A stretch of DNA of 5,863 nt from an archaeon (GCA_020052545.1 JAGVOV010000018.1:1-5863), one strand, 5' to 3'; counted from the stretch's first letter, positions 1-5,423 are shown. Notes: generated by a model not told the origin, from the sequence alone. Numbers and translations: made by a program.

Positions 1-5
1 ATAAA

Positions 6-581
6 ATGGACCAGGCCCTGATAATAAAAGAAGCAGATGAAGCGGCGAGGAAAGAAATAGAAAAACACGGCACCCCTTACCTAATAAATTATGAAGTTTC
101 TAGAAAGAAGGCAGCAGAACTTGCGGCCAAGCTCAGCGCAAATCCTTTTGTCGTGGAGCTAGGCGCCATCTTCATGGACTTCAAGCTTGGTGAATCAATC
201 AAAGAAGGGAAGCAACCGGAGCACGAAAAGATAAGTTCTGATGCCGCAGCAAAGTTTTTAGAAAAATACGCAGTACCTCAAAACATCATATTCAAAATAA
301 AGAATTGTATAGAAGCGCATCATAAAAAAATCCCATTCAGCTGCATTGAAGCGGAGATATGCGCAAATGCAGATTGCTATCGCTTCCTTTCGCTGCAGGG
401 CATGATTGGCACATTCATGCTGATGGGCGCGAGGAAATCCAGCTATGAAGATACAATAAAATTATGCGAGTCCAAATTCAACGAAAAATTAAACATCCTC
501 TCCTTCGGCGTCTGCAAAGAAGAGCTTGAAGAGGATATTGGGACGATAAGGAAGTTTCTGGATTTAGCCAAAAAGAAGTAA
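6..581 (+). CDS. Degenerate HD-domain protein (HD phosphohydrolase fold, activity doubtful)
   Basis: The 191-residue protein has the helical layout of small archaeal HD-domain phosphohydrolases: a helix at about 28-44, the HD-motif helix at 48-60, a conserved His near 73 followed by an SSDAAAKFLE helix, a His pair at 105-106 and an Asp in ANAD at 121-123. In active family members the metal ligands are H...HD...D. Here the HD pair reads Met57-Asp58, and the first His appears replaced (Asn28/Tyr29), while H73, H105/H106 and D123 remain. Hydrolase activity is therefore uncertain; a binding or structural role is possible. No membrane segment or signal peptide is visible. The start has only five bases before it in the window and the frame is open there, so a longer N-terminus cannot be excluded. 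The next gene begins 46 bp downstream with its own TATA box, so this gene is probably transcribed separately. Confidence 0.75.
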   Translation: MDQALIIKEADEAARKEIEKHGTPYLINYEVSRKKAAELAAKLSANPFVVELGAIFMDFKLGESIKEGKQPEHEKISSDAAAKFLEKYAVPQNIIFKIKNCIEAHHKKIPFSCIEAEICANADCYRFLSLQGMIGTFMLMGARKSSYEDTIKLCESKFNEKLNILSFGVCKEELEEDIGTIRKFLDLAKKK

Positions 582-586
582 TTTTT
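582..586 (+). terminator. Possible T-tract terminator after the HD gene
   Basis: Five consecutive T follow the TAA stop directly, without a clear hairpin. Archaeal RNA polymerase can terminate on short T-runs, and the next TATA box starts 11 bp later, so termination here would separate the two transcription units. The tract is short, so the call is weak. Confidence 0.3.
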
Positions 587-596
587 CCCACGAAAA

Positions 597-605
597 CTAT
601 ATAAA
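597..605 (+). promoter_or_regulatory. Archaeal TATA box for the winged-helix/fen/trm5 operon
   Basis: CTATATAAA matches the archaeal TATA consensus and is preceded by an A-rich stretch (GAAAA) that could serve as BRE. The centre of TATATAAA lies about 26 bp before the ATG at 628. Archaeal transcription starts about 25 bp downstream of the box, so the mRNA would begin at or next to the start codon (leaderless). No Shine-Dalgarno sequence is seen before 628, which agrees. Confidence 0.75.
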
Positions 606-627
606 CCGAGCTCCTTTCTGAAGCTAC

Positions 628-1626
628 ATGGAATACAGGGATAAAGTGATAGAAATAGTGCAGAGGAAAGGCCCTTTGCTGCCGGTAGATGTCTATAAAG
701 AGATTGGCCTCAATGTCCTTATGACCTCTGCTGTCCTCTCAGAGCTTGTCTCTGGCGAGAAACTGAAGCTGACAAGCCTCAAGATTGGCGGAAGTCCGCT
801 TTACTATCTTCCTGGCCAGGAGGCGAAGCTTGAGCAGTTCTCATCAAGGCTGAAAGGCCCTGAAAAAGAGGCGTTCGAGCTCCTGAAGAAAAACAAGGTC
901 GTTTCAGACAAGGATTTGCAGCCGGCAGTGAGGGTGGCGATAAAAGACATCAAAGATTATGCAAAGCAGGTGAAATATAATGATGATTATTTCTGGAAAT
1001 GGTTCTTGTTGAGTGATGAGGAGACAGAAACTGAAATAAAGAAGAAGCTCGGCGAAATAGGAGAAGAAAAGAAAGAAGAGAAACCGAGAGTGCAGGAGAA
1101 AAAAGCAGAAGCCAAAATAGAAGAGAAGAAGCAAGAACAGAAGCCTGAGGAAGAAGAGCCGGAGATATTCAAGCAGTACAAGGCGAAGTCAGTCAAGAAA
1201 GAGGAAAAATCAGAAGAGAAGAAACCAGATCTGGTAGAAGAGAAAAAGATAGAAGAGAAGAAGATTGAAGTTCAGGAGGAGACAAAGCCCAAGGAAATAA
1301 AAAAGATTGATTTGGGAGACAAGTTCCTCGGCCAGGTCAAGGACTATTTTGAGAATAATAAGATTGACATTATCGACTGCACGATAGTCAAGAAAAATTC
1401 AGAGATGGACTTAGTGATAAAGATGCCGACCCCAATGGGAAAGATAGCATATTACTGCAAGGCGAAGAACAAGAAGAAATGCAATGATGGTGACCTTAGC
1501 TCTGCCTACGTCAAGGGCGAGATGAAAAAACTGCCAGTGATTTTCCTCACAACAGGAGAATTGACGAAGAAGACACAAGAACTTTTGTTGACCGATTTCA
1601 AGAACATAACATTAACAAAGATCTAA
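628..1626 (+). CDS. Winged-helix protein with Lys/Glu-rich linker and a restriction-nuclease-like C-terminal domain (function unknown)
   Basis: I see three parts in the 332 residues. Residues 1-64 look like a winged helix (helices at about 3-13, 19-26 and 32-43, then a hairpin wing around KIGGSPLYYLPGQ), followed by a helical segment to about 128. Residues 131-226 are a low-complexity linker of Lys, Glu and Gln, probably disordered or a single charged helix. Residues 228-332 are a compact alpha/beta domain containing SEMDLVIKMP (258-267), YYCKAKNKKK (275-284), DGDLSSAYVKG and LPVIFLTTGELT (302-313). This order recalls Mrr-like PD-(D/E)XK domains (D261, then K278/K280, then a strand with a T-T-G turn), but the usual acidic or Gln residue before the motif III Lys is not clear. 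The start is fixed by an in-frame TGA at 619-621 and the TATA spacing. It is the first gene of an operon with fen, starting one base before it, so a DNA-processing role is plausible but inferred. Confidence 0.8.
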   Translation: MEYRDKVIEIVQRKGPLLPVDVYKEIGLNVLMTSAVLSELVSGEKLKLTSLKIGGSPLYYLPGQEAKLEQFSSRLKGPEKEAFELLKKNKVVSDKDLQPAVRVAIKDIKDYAKQVKYNDDYFWKWFLLSDEETETEIKKKLGEIGEEKKEEKPRVQEKKAEAKIEEKKQEQKPEEEEPEIFKQYKAKSVKKEEKSEEKKPDLVEEKKIEEKKIEVQEETKPKEIKKIDLGDKFLGQVKDYFENNKIDIIDCTIVKKNSEMDLVIKMPTPMGKIAYYCKAKNKKKCNDGDLSSAYVKGEMKKLPVIFLTTGELTKKTQELLLTDFKNITLTKI

Positions 1627-1627
1627 A

Positions 1628-2659
1628 ATGGGGGTAGCCTTAAAAGAATTGATTGCGTCAAAGGAGATTGGCTACGAGCAGCTTCAAGGGAAAATCCTCG
1701 CCATAGACTCTTACAACACTTTGTATCAATTTTTGACAACCATAAGGGGCCAAGATGGGACACCATTGCAAGATTCCAAAGGCAATGTGACAAGCCACCT
1801 TGCGGGTCTTTTCTCGCGCACAACAAATTTCATGCAGCGTGGCATTAAGCCCGTTTTTGTATTTGATGGCCAGATGCCGGCATTGAAGCAGAAAGAAATT
1901 GAGAAAAGGTCAAGGGTCAAGGAAGACGCAGAAAAAAGATATAAAGAAGCGGCAGAAAAAGAGGACACGACGGAAATGAGGAAATTCGCCGCAAGGACCA
2001 CAAGGTTAAATCATGACATGGTGATGGAATCAAAACAGCTCATAGATGCGCTCGGCCTCCCGATAATACAGGCGCCTGCAGAATGTGATGCCCAGATAAC
2101 ACATCTTGTCAATAAAGGTGATGCGTTCGGAGCAGTGAGCCAGGACTTTGACTGCTTGCTCCATGGCTGCAAATTGCTCATAAGGAACCTTTCTGTCGCA
2201 GGAAAGAGGAAGAAAGCGGGGAAGATGGCCTTTGAGACAGTAAGCCCAGAGAGCATAGACCTGCGGGAAAACCTCGACATGCTCGGCCTGACGCAAGATC
2301 AGCTCATCGCTCTTGGCATGCTTGTCGGCACCGATTACAACAACGGTGGCATCAAAGGCATAGGGCCGAAGAATGCGCTGAAGCTAGTCAAGCAGTACCC
2401 CAATCCAGAAACATTGTTCAAGGAAGTCAAGTGGGGGCAATATTTTGATTATGGCTGGGAAGAGGTATTCAAGCTTTTCAAGAATATGAAGATAACGGAT
2501 GATTATGAGATTTCATGGCGACCGATAAAGAAAGAAAGGATTGTCGAGATATTGGTAGAAGAGCACAATTTTTCCAGAACAAGAATAGAAGATTCTCTGT
2601 CAAAGATTGAAGATGGCCAGGAGAAAGGCAAGCAGAAAGGCCTTGGAGAGTTCTTCTGA
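1628..2659 (+). CDS. fen: Flap endonuclease 1 (FEN-1, structure-specific 5' nuclease)
   Basis: FEN-1 removes 5' flaps during Okazaki-fragment maturation and base excision repair, using two Mg2+ ions. The 343-residue protein is full length for the archaeal family. It begins MGV, as the family does. The XPG N-region carries D27 (LAIDSYN) and D80 (FVFDG). The XPG I-region carries E152 and D154 (QAPAECDAQ), then D173 and D175 (SQDFD), and D236 (GTDYN) follows. A helix-hairpin-helix GIKGIGPKNAL (241-251) supplies the K+ and DNA-backbone contact. The helical arch/cap region (about 84-130) is Lys/Arg/Glu-rich as expected. The last eight residues, QKGLGEFF (336-343), are a textbook PCNA-interacting box (QxxLxxFF). 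All catalytic acids are present, so it should be active. It starts one base after the upstream stop with no visible ribosome binding site, suggesting translational coupling, and overlaps trm5 downstream. Confidence 0.97.
   Translation: MGVALKELIASKEIGYEQLQGKILAIDSYNTLYQFLTTIRGQDGTPLQDSKGNVTSHLAGLFSRTTNFMQRGIKPVFVFDGQMPALKQKEIEKRSRVKEDAEKRYKEAAEKEDTTEMRKFAARTTRLNHDMVMESKQLIDALGLPIIQAPAECDAQITHLVNKGDAFGAVSQDFDCLLHGCKLLIRNLSVAGKRKKAGKMAFETVSPESIDLRENLDMLGLTQDQLIALGMLVGTDYNNGGIKGIGPKNALKLVKQYPNPETLFKEVKWGQYFDYGWEEVFKLFKNMKITDDYEISWRPIKKERIVEILVEEHNFSRTRIEDSLSKIEDGQEKGKQKGLGEFF
2645..2648 (+). promoter_or_regulatory. Shine-Dalgarno-like GGAG before trm5
   Basis: GGAG lies inside the last codons of fen, with 10 nt before the trm5 ATG at 2659. 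Together with the TGATG stop/start overlap it supports the chosen start and coupled translation. The spacing is slightly long and the sequence is also constrained by fen coding. Confidence 0.4.
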
Positions 2660-3672
2660 TGCTGGCGGCAAAGGCAAGGCTGGAAAATGTAGAGAAGGCA
2701 AGGATTTTCTTGACTGAGAGGGGTTTGATTGATAATGACTTTAAGATGGCAAAAGACGGCGATTATTTCTATTTCCCCATAAAGAAAAAGATGAAGAGCG
2801 ATCTTTTCGCAATTGTAAGCTATAATTTTGAAACAAGAAAGAGCAATGAAGACTTGAGATCTACGCTGTCGAAGAAGCTCACCAAGAAAGAATTTGCGCA
2901 TCTCAAGACTTCTTTTGACACGATAGGCAGCATAGCCATACTCGAAATCGACAAAGAACTGAGAAAAAAAGAAAAAATTATTGCGGATTCCGTCCTTGCT
3001 GCAAACAAGAACTTAAGGACAATTCTGAGGAAATCCGGTCGGCATTCAGGTGAATTCAGGACACAGAAACTTAAGTACATCACTGGAGAGAGAACAAAAG
3101 AGGCGGTGCATAAGGAAAATGGAGTAGTGATGAAGCTTGATGTAGAAAAGGTATACTTTTCTCCAAGGCTGAGCACTGAAAGGCAGAGAGTGGCAAACCA
3201 AACAAAGCCTGGCGAAAACATTCTTTGCATGTTCTCAGGCTGTGGCCCATATCCTTTAGTGCTTATAAAGCTTCAGCCGAGAATAAAATCAATTGTTTCT
3301 GTAGAGAAGAACCCAGTCGCAGTAAAGTATCAGAAAGAAAACATTGCCATGAACAAGCTTCAAAAGATAGATGTGTTTTGTGGCGACGTGAGAAAAATTG
3401 TACCCAAATTAAAGAATAGGTTTGACAGGATACTTATGCCTCTGCCGAAGAACGCTGCAGATTTTCTTGATGTTGCCTTGGCAGCGGCGAAGAAAGGAGC
3501 GACAGTACACTTCTATGACTTCCTTCATGAGAGCAGCTTCAACGATGCTGTCGAAAAGATAAAGGCGGCTTGCGAAAAGAGCAAATTAAGCTTTAAGGTC
3601 CTTTCAATCAACAAATGCGGCCAGCACGCGCCAAGAGTGTTCAGGATCTGTGTAGACTTCAAGCTTATTTAG
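2659..3672 (+). CDS. trm5: tRNA (guanine37-N1)-methyltransferase, Trm5 family
   Basis: Trm5 transfers a methyl group from S-adenosylmethionine to N1 of G37 next to the anticodon, preventing +1 frameshifting. The 337-residue protein has an N-terminal D1-like domain (about 8-45, ending FYFPIKK) that in this family reads the tRNA outer corner. The D2 domain follows, with IGSIAILEID (89-98) and GEFRTQKLKYITGE (131-144). The signature VYFSPRLSTER (165-175) includes the family's conserved catalytic-site Arg. The Rossmann methyltransferase core has motif I MFSGCGPYPLVL (191-202), the acidic ribose-binding SVEKNP (214-219), GDVRKI (242-247) and MPLPKNAADFL (260-270). D1 plus full length argues for the Trm5b/c type over Trm5a, but I do not assign the subtype firmly. 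It is the last gene of the operon and its ATG overlaps the fen stop by one base. The MPLP motif, where some homologues have an Asn (NLP/NPPY-like), is the only notable variation. Confidence 0.93.
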   Translation: MLAAKARLENVEKARIFLTERGLIDNDFKMAKDGDYFYFPIKKKMKSDLFAIVSYNFETRKSNEDLRSTLSKKLTKKEFAHLKTSFDTIGSIAILEIDKELRKKEKIIADSVLAANKNLRTILRKSGRHSGEFRTQKLKYITGERTKEAVHKENGVVMKLDVEKVYFSPRLSTERQRVANQTKPGENILCMFSGCGPYPLVLIKLQPRIKSIVSVEKNPVAVKYQKENIAMNKLQKIDVFCGDVRKIVPKLKNRFDRILMPLPKNAADFLDVALAAAKKGATVHFYDFLHESSFNDAVEKIKAACEKSKLSFKVLSINKCGQHAPRVFRICVDFKLI

Positions 3673-3683
3673 ATGTCAGTATT

Positions 3684-3726
3684 ATTATCAGAATGATTAT
3701 GATAATGATGATAATCAGAAGATAAT
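3684..3726. repeat. GATAAT/ATTATC cluster just after the trm5 stop
   Basis: ATTATC at 3684-3689 is followed by GATAAT at 3701-3706, 3710-3715 and 3721-3726. TGATTAT (3694-3700) and ATAATCA (3711-3717) form a perfect 7-bp inverted repeat around a 10-nt loop. The ATTATCAGAA / ATAATCAGAA pair (3684-3693, 3711-3720) is a near-perfect direct repeat. It could be a weak 3'-end hairpin for the trm5 mRNA or simple low-complexity sequence. Confidence 0.5.
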
Positions 3727-3739
3727 TTGTCGTCCTCCC

Positions 3740-3754
3740 TTGCCTCTGCGGCAA
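3740..3754. repeat. Short hairpin TTGCC-TCTGC-GGCAA
   Basis: A perfect 5-bp GC-rich stem with a 5-nt loop, followed directly by the first GCGCGC island (3756-3761). No T-run follows it on the + strand, so an intrinsic-terminator role is not supported. Confidence 0.4.
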
Positions 3755-3823
3755 CGCGCGCTTCCTTGTTTCAACGTGTCTTCTATCGTAAGGAATCATA
3801 ATGAAAAAGGTTGCTGAACTTTC

Positions 3824-3830
3824 TTATAAA
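3824..3830 (+). promoter_or_regulatory. TATA-like box in the intergenic region
   Basis: TTATAAA (within CTTATAAAT) resembles the archaeal TATA consensus and the boxes before 628 and 5464. It lies on the + strand with a predicted start near 3852, just upstream of the cluster of stems, and no ORF follows. The surrounding sequence is AT-rich and there is no obvious BRE, so the match could be chance. Confidence 0.35.
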
Positions 3831-3851
3831 TCTTTCTGATATATTTCTGAA

Positions 3852-4022
3852 AAACTTTCGTAAAGATTTGTTAAATTAAAACCATTAACTCAAAAATCCT
3901 AATCTCGCTTCGCTCGTGAGTTTATCTCACTACGTTCGTAAGTTTCCTCTTGAAACTTTTTACGAAAACTAAGTACGTTTAGCGACCGAATAAGCGTACT
4001 AGGGTTTGACGGATTTATTTTT
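3852..4022 (+). ncRNA. Candidate structured non-coding RNA (boundaries inferred)
   Basis: A closing stem 3894-3900 / 4001-4007 (AAATCCT with AGGGTTT, one G-U) encloses three hairpins. They are GTGAG-TTTAT-CTCAC (3916-3930); a 12-bp stem with a 3-nt bulge, TTCGTA+AGTTTC / GAAACT+TACGAA (3935-3966); and AGTACGTTTA / TAAGCGTACT with a 9-nt loop (3972-4000, one G-U). The two G-U pairs would be A-C mismatches on the opposite strand, favouring a + strand transcript. TTTATTTTT (4014-4022) could end it and the TATA-like box at 3824 could start it. TTTCGTAAA at 3856-3864 can pair with TTTACGAAA at 3959-3967, competing with the second hairpin. I recognise no known RNA family; it is not a tRNA. Transcription is inferred only. 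Confidence 0.3.
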
Positions 4023-4098
4023 AAATCGTTTAAGATGACTTTTTCAAAGAATTAAGCGCGCGCTCGGCAGTTACTCCATATCTCATTGCGTTAGCTCG
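3902..4098. repeat. Degenerate direct repeats ATCTCRCTWCGYTCG
   Basis: ATCTCGCTTCGCTCG (3902-3916) and ATCTCACTACGTTCG (3924-3938) differ at four of 15 positions and are spaced 22 bp start to start. A third, longer relative, ATCTCATTGCGTTAGCTCG, is at 4080-4098. Read on the - strand these are GAG(C/T)GAAGCGAG-like modules. The span given covers all three copies, not a continuous array. Confidence 0.5.
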
Positions 4099-4130
4099 AT
4101 TGGTGTTCACTTCACTCATCGCGCGCGTTA
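4053..4130. repeat. Inverted repeat with GCGCGC arms downstream of pan
   Basis: TAAGCGCGC (4053-4061) can pair with GCGCGC plus TTA (4121-4130) with one bulged G at 4127, enclosing about 59 nt that include the third ATCTC repeat. The right arm starts 35 bp beyond the pan stop, so in the pan transcript it would lie in the 3' UTR. A related GCGCGC island is at 3756-3761. The arms are low-complexity CG alternations, so the pairing register is not unique. Confidence 0.45.
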
Positions 4131-4165
4131 TAGAATAAGCCGCCTTTCTTTAATAATCTATTGCT

Positions 4166-5308
4166 CTAACCGAACATCTGCATGAATTCCATGTCTTCTG
4201 CCCTTCCTTCGCTCTTCACCTTGTCGATGGCCTGCATGAAATCCTTCTCAACAATCTTTGTTCTCTTCGCCCTAATGGCAAAATAACCTGCTTCAGTGCA
4301 CACAGCCCTTATCTCTGCGCCTGAGAAATCCTCCATCTTGCCGACAAGCTTCTCTATGTCAACTGACTTATCAACACTCATGAATCTCCTATGGATATTG
4401 AATATCTGCCTCACGCCGTCTTTGTCAGGCTTCGGCACATAAACTAGCCTATCAAGCCTCCCAGGCCTCAAAACTGCAGGGTCGAGGATGTCTATCCTGT
4501 TTGTGCAGCCTACTACTTTGACATCACCAAGGTGCTTGAATCCTTCAATCTCGGCAAGGAGCTGCATAAAAGTCCTTTGCACCTCTCTCTCGCCAGATGT
4601 CCCCATATCTATCCTTTTGGCTGCGATAGCATCTATCTCATCTATGAATATTATGCTCGGCGCCTTGTTCTTGGCAAGCTGGAAAATCTCCTTGATCAGC
4701 TTTGCCCCTTCCCCGATGAATTTCTGCACCAGCTCAGATCCCACAATCTCGATGAAAGTGCTGTTTGTAGATGTGGCAACAGCCTTCGCAAGCAGTGTCT
4801 TTCCGGTTCCTGGCGGCCCATAAAGGAGGATGCCGCGTGGCGGTGTAATGCCGATTTTCTTGAAAAGCTCCGGATTTTTCAATGGCAGCTCAACAACTTC
4901 CTGAATCTCAAGGATCTGTTTGCTCAACCCACCAATCTCGCTCCATGGCACATTAGGCTTCTCCATTATCACAAATTTTTCAACATTGAAGCGCTTTGTT
5001 GTCTGCACTTTCCTTATCACTGTGAGATTTCTCTGCTCAGCTAGCGCGAGGTCGCCCGGCTTCAATTTATCACAATCGCTCGCTATGTTGACAAAGAACT
5101 GATTTCCATTAGGGACTTTGATTATGGCGTGATTGTTCGGCAGTAACTCTGAAATTTCACAAACCATCAGGGCGGGCTCTTTCATCCTGTCAATCTCGTT
5201 CCTGAGCTGGTTTACCGTCTCCTTCAGAATCTTGCTCTCTTCTTCCAACTGATTGACAGAAGTGCTGTAGCCATAGATGAACTTGTCTATATCGTTGTTG
5301 CCAGCCAT
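4166..5308 (-). CDS. pan: Proteasome-activating nucleotidase (PAN), AAA+ ATPase
   Basis: PAN is the hexameric ATPase that unfolds substrates and feeds them into the archaeal 20S proteasome, homologous to eukaryotic Rpt1-6. Visible parts in the 380 residues: a short coiled coil (about 17-43), then the conserved Pro45 that precedes the OB ring (46-105), then the AAA+ module. That module has Walker A GPPGTGKT (164-171), pore-1 loop KFIG (196-199), Walker B IIFIDEID (219-226, D223/E224), sensor-1 N270 (GCTNR), arginine fingers R281/R284 in RPGRLDR, and the C-domain FSGAEIRAVCTEAG. All ATPase residues are intact. The N-terminus is shorter than in well-studied PANs (roughly 400-430 residues), and an in-frame TAG at 5312-5314 rules out an upstream extension. 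The protein ends Met-Phe-Gly instead of hydrophobic-Tyr-X. The TATA-like box 26 bp upstream suggests a leaderless mRNA. A PAN-like ATPase with another partner is less likely. Confidence 0.94.
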   Translation of the reverse strand: MAGNNDIDKFIYGYSTSVNQLEEESKILKETVNQLRNEIDRMKEPALMVCEISELLPNNHAIIKVPNGNQFFVNIASDCDKLKPGDLALAEQRNLTVIRKVQTTKRFNVEKFVIMEKPNVPWSEIGGLSKQILEIQEVVELPLKNPELFKKIGITPPRGILLYGPPGTGKTLLAKAVATSTNSTFIEIVGSELVQKFIGEGAKLIKEIFQLAKNKAPSIIFIDEIDAIAAKRIDMGTSGEREVQRTFMQLLAEIEGFKHLGDVKVVGCTNRIDILDPAVLRPGRLDRLVYVPKPDKDGVRQIFNIHRRFMSVDKSVDIEKLVGKMEDFSGAEIRAVCTEAGYFAIRAKRTKIVEKDFMQAIDKVKSEGRAEDMEFMQMFG

Positions 5309-5330
5309 TACCTAATATAACCTCGTCATG

Positions 5331-5338
5331 TTTTTAAG
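5331..5338 (-). promoter_or_regulatory. TATA-like box for pan
   Basis: On the - strand this reads CTTAAAAA, centred about 26 bp before the pan ATG (5308), the same spacing as the box before 628. The expected transcription start falls next to the start codon. A second AT-rich match, TTATATTA, at 5312-5319 is too close to the start to serve. Confidence 0.55.
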
Positions 5339-5384
5339 CTTTATGCGGCTCTCTCTGAAAATTTTACGTTTTTAGAGGACAAAT

Positions 5385-5420
5385 TTAAATTATTTACAAT
5401 ATTGAAAATAAATAATTTAA
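5385..5420. repeat. Perfect 12+12 bp inverted repeat between divergent pan and lipoprotein promoters
   Basis: TTAAATTATTTA (5385-5396) and TAAATAATTTAA (5409-5420) are exact reverse complements around a 12-nt spacer that itself contains the palindrome CAATATTG (5397-5404). The dyad ends three bases before the probable BRE of the lipoprotein gene and lies about 47 bp behind the pan TATA-like box. It could be an operator for a dimeric regulator or a bidirectional control site. The AT-rich composition raises the chance rate of such repeats, and no regulator is encoded nearby in the window. Confidence 0.5.
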
Positions 5421-5423
5421 CTA

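Larger units (their letters stand above)
3673..4165. other. 493-bp convergent intergenic region, no credible ORF, rich in dyads
   Basis: This gap between the 3' ends of trm5 and pan is far longer than the other junctions here (-1, 1 and 46 bp). All ATG-started frames I read in it are very short (for example, 12 codons from 3801). It holds an AT-rich GATAAT cluster (3684-3726), a small hairpin (3740-3754), a TATA-like box (3824-3830), a cluster of nested stems ending in a T-tract (3890-4022), degenerate direct repeats and two GCGCGC islands that can pair (4053-4130). It contains no tRNA, CRISPR array or transposase remnant that I can recognise. Confidence 0.8.

Noticed and set aside
904..1196. 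Hydrophobic - strand frames suggesting small membrane proteins
   Set aside because: Phe/Leu/Ser-rich translation is the antisense image of the Lys/Glu-rich linker of the gene at 628-1626; no start signals are present.
1020..1310. Purine-rich repetitive stretch as a tandem repeat or phase-variable tract
   Set aside because: GAAGAGAAGAAA-like units reflect Lys/Glu codons of the linker; no exact repeat unit is maintained and the frame is intact.
2503..2901. 132-codon - strand open frame across the fen/trm5 junction
   Set aside because: It overlaps two well-supported genes in antisense, with Cys/Ser/Phe-rich composition typical of antisense reading of Lys/Glu-rich genes.
3225..3419. 64-codon + strand frame inside trm5
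   Set aside because: It is out of frame within conserved methyltransferase motifs and has no features of its own.
3801..3839. 12-codon ORF (MKKVAELSYKSF) in the intergenic gap
   Set aside because: It is very short, has no ribosome binding site or promoter at the right distance, and its frame overlaps the TATA-like box.
3894..4007. Cloverleaf-like arrangement (7-bp closing stem plus three hairpins) as a tRNA gene
   Set aside because: There is no T-arm with GTTCGANNC, no D-arm, no 7-nt anticodon loop between 5-bp stems, and the element is too long; the stems are AT-rich and bulged.
3673..4165. CRISPR array or insertion-sequence remnant
   Set aside because: Repeats are too few, too degenerate and irregularly spaced for CRISPR, and no transposase fragment or flanking target duplication could be recognised.
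4532..5044. 170-codon + strand open frame opposite pan
   Set aside because: It lies antisense to the strongly conserved AAA+ coding region, has no recognisable protein features and no promoter; it is a frame shadow of pan.
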